The translations under genes were made by a program, and so were the position numbers. A stretch of DNA of 64,000 nt, from positions 62,001 to 126,000 of the forward strand of contig JANPZU010000002.1 in NCBI GenBank assembly GCA_024707405.1, read 5' to 3'. Below the pieces are notes generated by a model. It was not told where the DNA came from. It did not search any database and was given only the letters and a program-made list of their open reading frames with translations. Shown piece by piece: positions 46,402 through 56,816 of this stretch. Source of the stretch: Luteimonas sp. (GTDB taxonomy: Bacteria > Pseudomonadota > Gammaproteobacteria > Xanthomonadales > Xanthomonadaceae). Numbering within the stretch: the stretch's first letter is position 1; each line of letters begins with the position of its first letter.

Positions 46402-49400
46402 ATGCAGCAGGCGGCGCAGGCGGCGGGTCGGGGCAATGTGCGATGGATGCTGCTGCTGTTTGCAGCCATCGCGATACTCGCGCTTCCGGGCTGCAAGCGT
46501 AACGAGACCGGGCAACTGCCGGGCATCAGCGGCGAGGCCATCCAGGCACAGCGTGACGCCATCGAGGGCTTTGGCCTGGTGCGCGCCTGGCCCGACCAGA
46601 CCGATGGCTCGCTGGCGATCGCGCTCGAGTTCTCGCTGCCGCTGGTCGGCACGCAGGATTTCGACAAGCTGATCCGTTTCGCCGAGCCCGTCGCCGAGAC
46701 CAGCAGTTGGTCGCTGTCCAGGGACGGCAAGACCTTGCGCTTCCCGTTCGTGCAGCCGGCGCGCGACTACACGCTGCGCATTTCCGGCGAGCTGACGGCG
46801 GCCGACGGCACGAAGCTGGGCGAGGAGATCGAGCGCAAGGTGTTCACCGGCGAACTCGATCCGGTGGTGGGCTTTGCCTCGCAGGGCAGCGTGCTGCCGG
46901 TTCGGGAGTCGCGCGGGCTGCCGGTGGTGTCGATCAACGTGCCCGAGGTCGACGTCGAGTTCCTGCGCGTGCAGGAGAAGTCGCTGTCCAGGTTCTTTGC
47001 CGAATACCAGCGCGGCGGGCGCCGCGGTACCTGGGAGCTGGAGAACGACTGGGGCGGCAAGACGCCGTTGTCGCGACTGGCCGACCCGGTGTACGTGAAC
47101 CGCTTCGTCCTGGGCGGCGAGCGCAACGAGCGCGTGCTGACCTACCTGCCGGTGCAGGACGTGCCGGATCTCCAGCAGCCGGGCCTTTACTTCGCGGTGA
47201 TGAAGCGCGCCGGTTCGTTCGGAGACCAGTACGAGACCGCGTTCTTCACCGTGAGCGACATCGGCCTGCATGTGCGCGCCTACAAGGACAAGCTGTTCGT
47301 GCACAGCGCTTCGCTGCATGGCGGCGGGGCGCTTGGCAAGGTGTCGCTGCGCATCCTGGATGCACGCGGAGAGGCGATCTACCGCGCCGAAACCGACAAC
47401 AACGGCAATGCCCTGGTCGACTACGCGCTCGACGCAGCGCACGTGCTGGTCGCCACGCGCGGCAACGACGTGACCATGCTGCCGTTCAACCAGCCCGCGC
47501 TCGACCTGTCCGAGTTCTCGGTCGGCGGTCGCCAGCAGGCGTGGTTCGACGTGTTCGCCTGGTCGGGCCGCGACCTCTACCGCCCCGGCGAGACGGTGCG
47601 CGTGTCGGCCTTGTTGCGCGACCACGACGGCAAGCCGGTCGTGGCGAAGGATGGCAAGACGCAGGCCCTGTTCGTGCGGCTGAAGCAGCCTGACGGCAAG
47701 ACCTTCTTCGAAAGCCGGGTCGAGCCCGGTGCGCAGGGCTACTTCCGCTTCGAGAAGGAAGTGCCGGTCGACGCGCCGACCGGGCGTTGGCAGGTCGAGT
47801 TCCGCACCGATCCTGCCAGCCGCGAGGCGGTGCAGGGCATGACCCTGAGGATCGAGGAGTTCCTGCCCGAACGCATGAAGCTCGACCTTGCCTCCGTCGA
47901 TGCCGTGCTCAAGCCCGGCCAGCCGCTGCGGCTGCAGGCCGACGGCGCGTATCTGTATGGCGCACCCGCGGCGGGCAATCGCTTTACCGCGAAACTCGCC
48001 GTGGCGGTGGAGCAGCATCCGGTGGAATCGCTCCCCGGTTACTTCTTCGGCGACCCGACCGTGCAACTGCCGCGAGAGGCCAAGGATGTCATCGATGGCA
48101 CGCTCGATGCGCAGGGCAAGTTGCAGCAGGACATCGCCTTGCCCGAGGAAGTGAAGGCGACGACGCCGGTCGCTGCGATCGTCACCGGCAGCGTCTACGA
48201 AACCGGCGGTCGCAGCGTCAATCGCACGCTCAAGCGCGTGCTCTGGCCCGCCGACGCACTGGTCGGCGTGCGCCCCTTGTTCGATGACAAGGAAGGCGCC
48301 GATGCCAACAGCAACCCGCGCTTCGAACTCCTGCGTGTCGGCAGCGATGGCAAGCCGCGCCCGGCGCGTGGCCTCAAGGTCACCCTGGTGCGCGAACACC
48401 GCGACTACCACTGGACGCATGACACCGAGGGCGGTTGGCGCTTCGACTTCAACAGCCGTTTCGAGAATGTGCAGGAACGCAGCATCGATGCCGGCGAGAC
48501 TGCGGCACGGTTCGATTTCCCGGTGGAGTGGGGCGAGTACCGCGTCGACGTGTTCGATCCGCAGACGCAGCTGACCACGCGCTATCCGTTCCGGGCCGGC
48601 TGGAGCTGGGGCGACGACAACCGTGGGCTGGATGCGCGTCCGGACAAGGTCAAGCTGGCGCTCGACAAGACTGCCTACCGTGCCGGCGACAAACTCAAGG
48701 TCACGGTCACGCCGCCGCATCCGGGCAAGGGCCTGCTGATCGTCGAGAGCGACCGCATGCTGTACGTGCAGGCCATCGACGCGCGTCCCGGCAGCACGTT
48801 CGAGATCCCGGTGACCGAAGACTGGGAGCGTCACGACGTGTACGTCACCGCGCTGGTGTTCCGTGGCGGCAGCGCGACCAGCAAGGTCACGCCGGCGCGC
48901 GCCGTGGGCGTGGCGCACGTGCCGATGGATCGCCGCGACCGCCGGGTCTCGGTCGGGCTCAACGTGCCGGATCAGATCCGACCCGAAGGCCCGATGCAGG
49001 TCGTGGTCAGTGCGCCGCAACTCGCCGGACAGGAAGCTTTCGCCACCGTATCCGCGGTGGATGTCGGCATCCTCAACATCACCCGCTTCCCTGTGCCGGA
49101 TGCGACGAAGCACTTCTTCGCGCAGCGCCGGTTGGGCGTGGATGCCTACGACATCTACGGCCGGGTGATCGAGAGTTTCGAGGGTGGCACCGCGCGCATC
49201 CGCTTCGGCGGCGACATCGGCCTGGCGGCATTGCCGCAGGCGCGTCGCCCCACGGCGCGGGTACAGACGGTCGACCTCTTTGCCGGGCCGGTGAAACTCG
49301 ATGCACAAGGCAATGCACGCATCCGGCTCGACCTGCCTGATTTCAACGGCACCTTGCGGGTGTCGGCGCTGGTGTATTCGGCCGATCGTTACGGCAGTCG

Positions 49401-51333
49401 AGACCGCGAGACCGTGGTGCGCGCGCCGATCGTCGCCGAGGCCAGCATGCCGCGGGTGATGGCGCCGGGTGACCGCAGCACGGTCACCCTCGACCTGACC
49501 AACTTCACCGGCAAGGCCGGCGAATTCGACGTGCGCGTCGACGGCATCGGGCCGGTGTCCATCGGCGAGAACGTGCGCAAGTCCCAACTGGCCGTCGATG
49601 GTAAATCCACGCTCAACTTCCCGCTGTCGGCGCGCGAAGGGTACGAAGTGGCCAAGGTGCGGGTGCGCGTCGAAGGCAACGGCTTCAAGGTCGACCGCAG
49701 CTACGACCTGCCGGTGCGCCCGGCGTGGCCGTCGGTATTGCGCTCGCGCACGCAGACCATCGATCCCTTGGCACCGGTGACGCTGGATGCCGGCCTCGCC
49801 AATGGCTTCATGCCGGGCTCGGTCACCGCGCAGATGACGGTGAGCGCCTTGCCGCCGATTCCGTTCGCCAGTGCGATCCGTGGCGCGCTCGATTATCCCT
49901 ACGGCTGCGCGGAACAGACGACCAGCAAGGGCTTCGCGGCGCTGGTGCTGGACGAGGCGACGGCCACCATGCTCGGCTTGAAGGATGTCGATGCCGCCAG
50001 GCGCAGGCAGTACGTCGAAGGCGCGTTCGGCCGGCTGGCCTCGATGCAGGTGCAGCGCGGTCACTTCTCGATGTGGGGCAGCGACGGCTACACCAACCCG
50101 GCGTTGACGCCGTACATCGTCGAGTTCCTGCTCGATGCGCGTGACCAGGGTTTCGCGGTGCCGGAAGCGGTGCTGCAACGTGCGCTGGAGCGGCTCAATG
50201 AAGACCTGCTGGCAGGCGGCAACGAGTTCTACGGGCAGAACCACCGCTCGCATCTCAAGTTCGCCTACCAGGCGCATGCCGGCTATGTGCTGGCACGCGT
50301 GAACCGCGCGCCGCTCGGCACGTTGCGCGCACTGCACGACAACGACCGCAAGAACGTGCTGACCGGTTTGCCGCTGGTGCACCTCGGCCTTGCGCTGGCG
50401 ATGCAGGGCGACCGGCAGCGCGGCGAGAAGGCGATCGAGGAAGGCTTCGCGTTCCGTGGCGACCGCCCGGGTTACCTCGGCGATTACGGCAGCCCGTTGC
50501 GCGACCGTGCGTTGATGATCGCGATGACCCACGAGCGCGGCTTTGCCAAGCCGGCCTACGACGCACAGGCCATCACGCTCGGCCGCGACCTGGATGCCCG
50601 TCGCAGCCGTGGCTGGATGTACCTGAGCACGCAGGAGCAGATCGCGCTGGCACGCCTGGGCAAGGCGCTTGCGGCATCCCAGGACAAGCGCGTGTCGGGC
50701 ACGCTGCAGGTTGGCGGCAGCGAAGAAGCCGTCGGCGAAACGCGCGTGTTCGGCCGTCGTTTCGACCATGCGGCCCTCGCCTCGGGTGTGCGCTTCGACC
50801 CCCGTGGCACGCCGCCGCTGTTCGCCAGCATCGAGGTGGCCGGGGTTCCGCGCGAGGCCCCGGCTCCCGATGCCAACACCATCCGGGTCGAGCGCAGGCT
50901 CTACGCCACCGATGGACAGCCATGGACGCCGGGGCCGTTGAAGGAAGGCGAGGCATTGATCGTCGGCGTGGAGATCGTCTCCGACGTGGACATGCCCGAT
51001 GCGCTGCTGGTCGACCTGTTGCCGGCGGGCCTGGAGATCGAGAACTTCAACCTCGGCGATGCCAAGCAGTGGGCCGACGTGGTGGTGGCCGGGATCGAAA
51101 TCTCCGACCGCGCGCGTGCCGCCGACGTGCGCCACGAAGAGTTCCGCGACGACCGCTACGTGGCGGCGTTGAAGCTCTCGCGTGGCAGTCGTGCACGATT
51201 GTTCTACCTGGTGCGTGCGGTCACGCCGGGCAGCTACACCGCGCCGCCACCGTTGGTCGAAGACATGTATCGCCCCGACCTGCGCGGCGTGGGGCGCTCG
51301 TTGCCGGCGACGATCACGGTGGTGCAGCCATAA
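46402..51333 (+). CDS. yfhM: Bacterial alpha-2-macroglobulin (YfhM-like), thioester type
   Basis: 1643 aa lipoprotein-like N-terminus (LALPGC); MG domains; thioester motif YPYGCAEQTTSKG; next to pbpC. Confidence 0.93.
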   Translation: MQQAAQAAGRGNVRWMLLLFAAIAILALPGCKRNETGQLPGISGEAIQAQRDAIEGFGLVRAWPDQTDGSLAIALEFSLPLVGTQDFDKLIRFAEPVAETSSWSLSRDGKTLRFPFVQPARDYTLRISGELTAADGTKLGEEIERKVFTGELDPVVGFASQGSVLPVRESRGLPVVSINVPEVDVEFLRVQEKSLSRFFAEYQRGGRRGTWELENDWGGKTPLSRLADPVYVNRFVLGGERNERVLTYLPVQDVPDLQQPGLYFAVMKRAGSFGDQYETAFFTVSDIGLHVRAYKDKLFVHSASLHGGGALGKVSLRILDARGEAIYRAETDNNGNALVDYALDAAHVLVATRGNDVTMLPFNQPALDLSEFSVGGRQQAWFDVFAWSGRDLYRPGETVRVSALLRDHDGKPVVAKDGKTQALFVRLKQPDGKTFFESRVEPGAQGYFRFEKEVPVDAPTGRWQVEFRTDPASREAVQGMTLRIEEFLPERMKLDLASVDAVLKPGQPLRLQADGAYLYGAPAAGNRFTAKLAVAVEQHPVESLPGYFFGDPTVQLPREAKDVIDGTLDAQGKLQQDIALPEEVKATTPVAAIVTGSVYETGGRSVNRTLKRVLWPADALVGVRPLFDDKEGADANSNPRFELLRVGSDGKPRPARGLKVTLVREHRDYHWTHDTEGGWRFDFNSRFENVQERSIDAGETAARFDFPVEWGEYRVDVFDPQTQLTTRYPFRAGWSWGDDNRGLDARPDKVKLALDKTAYRAGDKLKVTVTPPHPGKGLLIVESDRMLYVQAIDARPGSTFEIPVTEDWERHDVYVTALVFRGGSATSKVTPARAVGVAHVPMDRRDRRVSVGLNVPDQIRPEGPMQVVVSAPQLAGQEAFATVSAVDVGILNITRFPVPDATKHFFAQRRLGVDAYDIYGRVIESFEGGTARIRFGGDIGLAALPQARRPTARVQTVDLFAGPVKLDAQGNARIRLDLPDFNGTLRVSALVYSADRYGSRDRETVVRAPIVAEASMPRVMAPGDRSTVTLDLTNFTGKAGEFDVRVDGIGPVSIGENVRKSQLAVDGKSTLNFPLSAREGYEVAKVRVRVEGNGFKVDRSYDLPVRPAWPSVLRSRTQTIDPLAPVTLDAGLANGFMPGSVTAQMTVSALPPIPFASAIRGALDYPYGCAEQTTSKGFAALVLDEATATMLGLKDVDAARRRQYVEGAFGRLASMQVQRGHFSMWGSDGYTNPALTPYIVEFLLDARDQGFAVPEAVLQRALERLNEDLLAGGNEFYGQNHRSHLKFAYQAHAGYVLARVNRAPLGTLRALHDNDRKNVLTGLPLVHLGLALAMQGDRQRGEKAIEEGFAFRGDRPGYLGDYGSPLRDRALMIAMTHERGFAKPAYDAQAITLGRDLDARRSRGWMYLSTQEQIALARLGKALAASQDKRVSGTLQVGGSEEAVGETRVFGRRFDHAALASGVRFDPRGTPPLFASIEVAGVPREAPAPDANTIRVERRLYATDGQPWTPGPLKEGEALIVGVEIVSDVDMPDALLVDLLPAGLEIENFNLGDAKQWADVVVAGIEISDRARAADVRHEEFRDDRYVAALKLSRGSRARLFYLVRAVTPGSYTAPPPLVEDMYRPDLRGVGRSLPATITVVQP

Positions 51334-51345
51334 GGATGGAAATTC

Positions 51346-51487
51346 CTTCTCCTGCTTGCGGGAGAAGGTGCCCGGAGGGCGGATGAGGGCCGGAGTGATG
51401 TGTCCCGGCTTGCATCTGCCGACGATGACGTCATGAAAAGGACAACGCTGCCCTCGCCGCAACCCTCTCCCGTCAACGGGAGAGGGG
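51346..51487. repeat. Inverted pair of a GGGAGAAGG/CCCTCTCCC dispersed-type repeat between yfhM and pbpC
   Basis: CCTTCTCCTGCTTGCGGGAGAAGGTGCCCGGAGGGCGGATGAGGG ... CCCTCGCCGCAACCCTCTCCCGTCAACGGGAGAGGG. Confidence 0.75.
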
Positions 51488-51489
51488 GC

Positions 51490-53838
51490 ATGCCTCGTCG
51501 TTTGCTTCCGTGGCTGCGTTGGGGCGCCGTTGCCTTCCTCGTTTCGCTGCTCGCGCTCGACCTCGCGTTCCCGCCGAAACTGCCGAAAGCCCGCGACACC
51601 AGCACGCTCGTGGTCGCGCGCGACGGCACGCCGTTGCGTGCATTCGCCGATGCCGACGGCGTCTGGCGGCATCCCGCGGATCCGGCCAGTGTCTCGCCGT
51701 TGTACCTGCAGGCCTTGCTCGGCTACGAAGATCGCTGGTTCCGGCACCATCCCGGCATCAATCCGTGGGCCTTGGCGCGTGCGGGCTGGCAATGGCTCAG
51801 GCACGGACGCATCGTGTCCGGCGGCTCGACGATCACCATGCAGGTCGCGCGCATCCTCGATGCCGAACCTGGCAGTACGCGCACGCCCTCGGGCAAGCTG
51901 GTGCAACTGTTGCGTGCATTGCAGCTCGAAGCGCATCTGTCGAAGGACGAGATCCTGTCGCTTTACCTGGAACGCGCACCATTCGGAGGCACCATCGAAG
52001 GTGTCGAAGCGGCGAGCTGGGCCTATCTCGGCAAGCCGGCTTCGCGACTGTCGCAGGCCGAGGGCGCGCTGCTGGCGGTATTGCCGCAGGCACCGACACG
52101 TCTGAGGCCCGATCGCAATCCCGATGCGGCCCGCATTGCGCGCGACAAGGTGCTCGAACGCATGGTCGAACTGGGTGCATGGAAGCGTGCCGACGTCGAC
52201 GACGCGAAGATCGAGCCGGTGGTCTCGCGCAGCCTGCGCGTGCCGGTGTCGGCGGCGTTGCTGGCGCAGCGCCTGCGCAGCGCCGCGCCGCGTGCCGAAC
52301 GCATCGAGTCGACCATCGATGCCGGCCTGCAACGCACGCTGGAAGAGCGTGTCTCCGCTTATTTTTCGTCGCTGCCAGAGCGCACGTCGGCAGCGTTGCT
52401 GGTGGTCGACAACGCGACGCTGGAAGCGAGGGCGTACGTGGGCTCGGTAGCGTTCGGCGATGCCGGCAGGCTTGGCCATGTCGACATGGTGCGCGCCTGG
52501 CGCTCGCCCGGATCGACGCTCAAGCCGTTCCTGTACGGCATTGCGCTGGACGATGGCTTGATCCATTCCGAAAGCCTGCTGGTCGATGCGCCGCAATCCT
52601 TCGGTGGCTACCGGCCTGGCAACTTCGATGCCGCTTTCAATGGCCCGGTCAGCGCAGCAACGGCACTGCGGCTCTCGCTCAACGTGCCGGCGGTGGATCT
52701 GCTCGACCGTATCGGCCCCGCACGTTTCACCGCGCGGCTGGATCACGCCGGGATCTCGCTGCGCTTTCCGCGTGGCGCAACACCGAACCTCTCGTTGATC
52801 CTTGGCGGTACCGGCGCACGCCTTGAAGATCTGGTCGGCGCGCACGCGGCGCTGCACCGCAACGGCATTGCCGGGCAGGTGCGTTACACGCCGGAGGCGG
52901 CATTGGTCGAGCGGCGGCTGTTGTCGCCGGGCGCGGCGTGGATCGTGCGCGAGATCCTCGAATCCAATCCGCGGCCCGGCGAACGGATGGAGACGTTCGA
53001 TACCGGCCGCCGCCTTCGAGTGGCGTGGAAGACCGGCACCAGCTACGGTTTCCGCGATGCCTGGGCGCTGGGTGCGACGCGACGCTACACCGTCGGCGTC
53101 TGGGTGGGGCGTCCGGACGGCACGCCGTTGCCCGGGCAATACGGCGCGGTCACTGCACTGCCGCTCCTGTTCGAGACCATCGACAGCCTGCCGAGGGAAC
53201 CCGGCGACGATGCGCGCGTGCCGGTACCTGCCAATGTCTCCGAGCGCGAAGTGTGCTGGCCACTGGGAACGGCTGCCGACGGGCAACCCGATGCGTCGTG
53301 CCAGCGGCGGATGAAGGCGTGGACGCTGGATGGTGCGGTGCCGCCGACTTTCGCCGAGCGCGATGCGCGTCTGTGGAGCACGGGCCGCGAACGCTTCGAC
53401 ATCGATCCGGCGAGTGGATTGCGATTGTCGGCCGAATGCAGCCGCCCGCATGCCCGCGAGTCGCGGGAAATCGCACGCTGGCCCGCGTTGGCATCGCCCT
53501 GGTTGTCCGCGGCCACGCGCAGTGCGTCGCGCTTGCCGTCATTGTCGCCCGATTGCATGGCCGATGGCCGCGATGCGCTGGAGGAGTTGCGCATCGAGGG
53601 CGTCAATGAAGGCGTGGCGCTCGCACGTGCGCCGGACAGCCTGGATGGCGTGAAGCTGTCCTTGCGCGCCATCGGCACATCCACGCGTATCCAGTGGCTG
53701 CTGGATGGGCGCTGGATCGCCGAAACCCACGGTGCGCAATCGTTCCGGCACGAGTTCAAGCAGCCCGGCCGACACACCTTGACCGCGCTTGCCGACAGCG
53801 GCGCCTGGAGCAGCGTGTCGTTCCGGGTAGTGCGTTGA
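51490..53838 (+). CDS. pbpC: Penicillin-binding protein 1C
   Basis: GYEDRWFRHHPGINPWALARA (GT51); RSPGSTLKPFLYGIAL, SLNVP and KTGTSYGFRDAW (transpeptidase motifs); C-terminal BiPBP-like domain. Start placed at MPRRLLPWLRW, after the repeat. Confidence 0.93.
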   Translation: MPRRLLPWLRWGAVAFLVSLLALDLAFPPKLPKARDTSTLVVARDGTPLRAFADADGVWRHPADPASVSPLYLQALLGYEDRWFRHHPGINPWALARAGWQWLRHGRIVSGGSTITMQVARILDAEPGSTRTPSGKLVQLLRALQLEAHLSKDEILSLYLERAPFGGTIEGVEAASWAYLGKPASRLSQAEGALLAVLPQAPTRLRPDRNPDAARIARDKVLERMVELGAWKRADVDDAKIEPVVSRSLRVPVSAALLAQRLRSAAPRAERIESTIDAGLQRTLEERVSAYFSSLPERTSAALLVVDNATLEARAYVGSVAFGDAGRLGHVDMVRAWRSPGSTLKPFLYGIALDDGLIHSESLLVDAPQSFGGYRPGNFDAAFNGPVSAATALRLSLNVPAVDLLDRIGPARFTARLDHAGISLRFPRGATPNLSLILGGTGARLEDLVGAHAALHRNGIAGQVRYTPEAALVERRLLSPGAAWIVREILESNPRPGERMETFDTGRRLRVAWKTGTSYGFRDAWALGATRRYTVGVWVGRPDGTPLPGQYGAVTALPLLFETIDSLPREPGDDARVPVPANVSEREVCWPLGTAADGQPDASCQRRMKAWTLDGAVPPTFAERDARLWSTGRERFDIDPASGLRLSAECSRPHARESREIARWPALASPWLSAATRSASRLPSLSPDCMADGRDALEELRIEGVNEGVALARAPDSLDGVKLSLRAIGTSTRIQWLLDGRWIAETHGAQSFRHEFKQPGRHTLTALADSGAWSSVSFRVVR

Positions 53839-53841
53839 CGA

Positions 53842-54318
53842 TCAGATGTTCGCCAGCACGTTCTCGGCGCTGGACACCTTGAATTCGCCGGGCGCTTCCA
53901 CGAACAACTGCCTGACCACGCCGTCCTCGGCATACAGTGCGAAGCGCTTGGCACGTACGCCCATGCCATAGGCGCTGGCGTCCATCTCCAGCCCCAGCGC
54001 ACGGGCGAGGTCGCCGTTGCCGTCGGAGAGCATCATCAGTCCATCGGGCACGTGCTGGGTCGCACCCCAGGCCTGCATCACGAACGGGTCGTTCACCGCC
54101 ATGCAGGCGACCTCGATGCCGCGCTCGCGGAAGGCATCGAAATGTTCGACGAAGCCGGGCAGGTGTTTCTCCGAGCAGGTGGGCGTGAATGCGCCCGGCA
54201 CCGCGAACAGCACGACCTTGCGATCACCGAACAGGGTGGGCGTATCGATGGCCTCGATGCCGCCGTCGATGTGCTTGAGCACGACTTCCGGGATGCGTTC
54301 GCCGATCTGGATGGTCAT
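53842..54318 (-). CDS. Peroxiredoxin, Prx5-like (AhpC/TSA, redoxin family)
   Basis: MTIQIGERIPEVVLKHIDGGIEAIDTPTLFGDRKVVLFAVPGAFTPTCSEKHLPGFVE; peroxidatic Cys in PGAFTPTC. Confidence 0.92.
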   Translation of the reverse strand: MTIQIGERIPEVVLKHIDGGIEAIDTPTLFGDRKVVLFAVPGAFTPTCSEKHLPGFVEHFDAFRERGIEVACMAVNDPFVMQAWGATQHVPDGLMMLSDGNGDLARALGLEMDASAYGMGVRAKRFALYAEDGVVRQLFVEAPGEFKVSSAENVLANI

Positions 54319-54464
54319 GGTGGTGCCTTGGTGGAGGATGGCGCGAGTGTAGCGGCCGCCCTGTCACGACGCACTCACCTCGGTTGGATCACCGGCGGTT
54401 TCGCCCGGTTAGACTGTCGCCTGTGGGCGGCGTGGCGTCGCCTGTCCGATGGTGCAAGGCCGAC

Positions 54465-55364
54465 ATGCAGTTCAAGGACTACTACGAAACCCTGGGCATA
54501 GAGCCGAATGCGGGCGAAGCGGAAATCAAGTCCGCCTATCGCCGGCTGGCGCGAAAATACCATCCCGACGTCAGCAAGGAAGCCGGGGCCGAGGACAAGT
54601 TCAAGGCCGTCAACGAGGCCTACGAAGCGCTACGCGATCCGCAGAAGCGCGCCGCCTACGACCAGTTGCGCGCGCGCGGCTACCGGCCCGGCGACGATGT
54701 GCAGGCTCCCCCGGGAGGTTTCGGCGGAGGCGCGGGCGGATTCGACTACGAAGAAGTGTTCGCGGGCGGTGGTGCCGGTGGCGGATTCAGCGACTTCTTC
54801 GAGGGTTTGTTCCGGCGTGGTGGTGGCAACGGGCGGGCGCAGCCGCGAGGGCCGCAACCAGTCGGGGACACGCGCGCCAAGCTCGCGGTCTCGCTGGAGA
54901 GCGTGCATCGCGGCGACAGCGTGCGGGTCGGCGTGGGTGGCAAGACGTTCGAGGTGCGCGTGCCCAAGGGCATCCGTCCGGGACAGGTGATCCGGTTGGC
55001 CAGGCAGGGACAGCGCGGCGGCGACCTGCTGCTCGAGATCGAATACGCGGCGCATCCACGCTTCGAGGTGGACGGACGCAACATCCTCTATTCGTTGCCG
55101 GTGGCACCGTGGGAAGCCGCGCTGGGCGCGACGGTCGCAGTGCCGACGCTCGGCGGCGATGTCGAGCTCAAGGTGCCGAAGGATTCGGAAGCCGGTCGCA
55201 AGCTGCGGCTGCGGGGACGTGGCTTGCCCGCGGCAGGGTCTGGCGTTCCGGGCGACCAGATCGTCGAGCTGGAAATCCAGGCGCCGACGGCGAAGGATGA
55301 ACGCCAGCGCGAGGCTTACGAAACTTTGCGCGATGCATTCGCGGGCGAGTGGCGCAACGCCTGA
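54465..55364 (+). CDS. cbpA: Curved DNA-binding protein / DnaJ-family co-chaperone
   Basis: MQFKDYYETLGIEPNAGEAEIKSAYRRLARKYHPDVSKEAGAEDKFKAVNEAYEALRDPQKRAAYD; G/F linker; C-terminal DnaJ domain. Confidence 0.92.
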   Translation: MQFKDYYETLGIEPNAGEAEIKSAYRRLARKYHPDVSKEAGAEDKFKAVNEAYEALRDPQKRAAYDQLRARGYRPGDDVQAPPGGFGGGAGGFDYEEVFAGGGAGGGFSDFFEGLFRRGGGNGRAQPRGPQPVGDTRAKLAVSLESVHRGDSVRVGVGGKTFEVRVPKGIRPGQVIRLARQGQRGGDLLLEIEYAAHPRFEVDGRNILYSLPVAPWEAALGATVAVPTLGGDVELKVPKDSEAGRKLRLRGRGLPAAGSGVPGDQIVELEIQAPTAKDERQREAYETLRDAFAGEWRNA

Positions 55365-55374
55365 AGAACCGGCG

Positions 55375-55761
55375 TCAGCCCTCGTCTGGGATGGCGCTGC
55401 TGCCGATCATCCCGATGATGATCTCCGACAGTTCGGCTTCGCTGAAAGGCTTGGTGAGATAGGCTTTCGCGCCCTGGCGCATGCCCCAGACGCGGTCGGT
55501 TTCCTGATCCTTGGTGGTCACCAGCACGACGGGGATGTGGCGGGTCGCCGGATCGCGCGTCAGCGAGCGCGTGGCCTGGAAGCCGTTGAGGTTGGGCATC
55601 ACCACATCCATCAGCACCAGGTCGGGCAGGTGCAGCTTGGCGGCCTCGACGCCCGCGGCGCCGTCTTCGGCGGTGATCGCGTCGTGGCCGAGCTTCTCCA
55701 CGATGCGGCGGATGCCCATCAACTGCGACGGCGAGTCGTCGACGATCAGGATGCGCGCCAT
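55375..55761 (-). CDS. pilH: Single-domain response regulator (PilH-like)
   Basis: MARILIVDDSPSQLMGIRRIVEKLGHDAITAEDGAAGVEAAKLHLPDLVLMDVVMPNLNGFQATRSLTRDP; receiver only. Confidence 0.78.
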   Translation of the reverse strand: MARILIVDDSPSQLMGIRRIVEKLGHDAITAEDGAAGVEAAKLHLPDLVLMDVVMPNLNGFQATRSLTRDPATRHIPVVLVTTKDQETDRVWGMRQGAKAYLTKPFSEAELSEIIIGMIGSSAIPDEG

Positions 55762-55823
55762 GAGGTTCCCCGTTGGATGCTTCCGGATTGTAACGATGCA
55801 ACGCCTCCCCGCAAGGTGGGGTG

Positions 55824-56816
55824 TCAAAGCGTGACGAGCGTCCTGCCGAACGAGCCGCCGGCCAGCATGGTGTCGAAGACCTCGGGCAGTTGCGCGAGCC
55901 TGGCCTCGCGGGTGCAGATGGTGTCGAGGTGGCGCGGCTTCCAGTCGCTGGCGAGGCGTCGCCAGACTTCGTCGCGGATGTCGCGTGCGGTGCCTGCCGA
56001 CGCCACGCCCAGCAGCGAGACACCACGGATGATGAAGGGCATCACCGTGGTCGGCAGATCGTGCGAGGCGGCGAGCCCGGCGCTGGCGACGTTGCCGTAG
56101 GGCACCGTCTGCGCCAGCAGGCTGGCGAGCATCGCGCCGCCGACGTTGTCGAGGCCGCCGCCGAAGATCGCCGATTCCATCGGACGTGTCGTTGCCAGCG
56201 TCTCGCGGCCGAGCACTTCGCTGGCACCAATGGATTTCAGGTAGTCGGTGTTTTCAGGCTTGCCGCTGATCGCGTGCACTTCGTAGCCGGCGCTGCTGAA
56301 GATGTCCACGGCGAGCGAACCGACGCCGCCGGTGGCACCGGTCACGGCGAGTGGCCCCAGCGACGGTGTTTGCCGGTTCTCGGTCATGCGCAGCAGCGCG
56401 AGTGCGGCGGTGAAGCCAGCCGTGCCCAGGATCATGCTTTCGCGCAGCGTCAGTCCCGCGGGGAGGGGGATCGCCCATCGTGATTCGACGCGTGCGTACC
56501 GGGAATAACCGCCATCGCGGGTTTCACTGAGTCCGCAACCGGTGACCAGCACCGCATCGCCTTCCTTGAAGGCAGGATCGTCGGATGCGGCGACATGGCC
56601 CGCGAGGTCGATGCCACCGACCAGCGGAAAACGGCGCAGGATCTTGCCTTTGCCGGTACCAGCCAACGCGTCCTTGTAGTTGACCGAAGAGTGCGCAACT
56701 TCGACCACGATTTCGCCGGGAGACAGGGCGTCGATGGCGACCTGCTCGATGCCGCTGCGGTAGCCTGCATCGTCGTTGTGGATGCGGAAGGCATTGAAGG
56801 TTTGCATGGGGATCAT
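55824..56816 (-). CDS. YhdH/AcuI-family quinone oxidoreductase (acrylyl-CoA reductase-like)
   Basis: MIPMQTFNAFRI...SSVNYKDALAGTGKGKILRRFPLVGGIDLAG; LAVTGATGGVGSLAVDIFSSAGYEV. Confidence 0.92.
   Translation of the reverse strand: MIPMQTFNAFRIHNDDAGYRSGIEQVAIDALSPGEIVVEVAHSSVNYKDALAGTGKGKILRRFPLVGGIDLAGHVAASDDPAFKEGDAVLVTGCGLSETRDGGYSRYARVESRWAIPLPAGLTLRESMILGTAGFTAALALLRMTENRQTPSLGPLAVTGATGGVGSLAVDIFSSAGYEVHAISGKPENTDYLKSIGASEVLGRETLATTRPMESAIFGGGLDNVGGAMLASLLAQTVPYGNVASAGLAASHDLPTTVMPFIIRGVSLLGVASAGTARDIRDEVWRRLASDWKPRHLDTICTREARLAQLPEVFDTMLAGGSFGRTLVTL

Noticed and set aside
46132-53451. 2439-aa minus-strand ORF
   Set aside because: Antisense to yfhM and pbpC, which have clear family motifs and canonical starts; the low-complexity His/Arg/Ala composition is the usual artefact of high-GC3 coding DNA read in the complementary frame.
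55786-55801. TGTAACGATGCA upstream of the pilH-like gene as a sixth LacI site
   Set aside because: Half-site spacing is shorter than in the five real matches and the TTACA/TGAAA halves are not both present.
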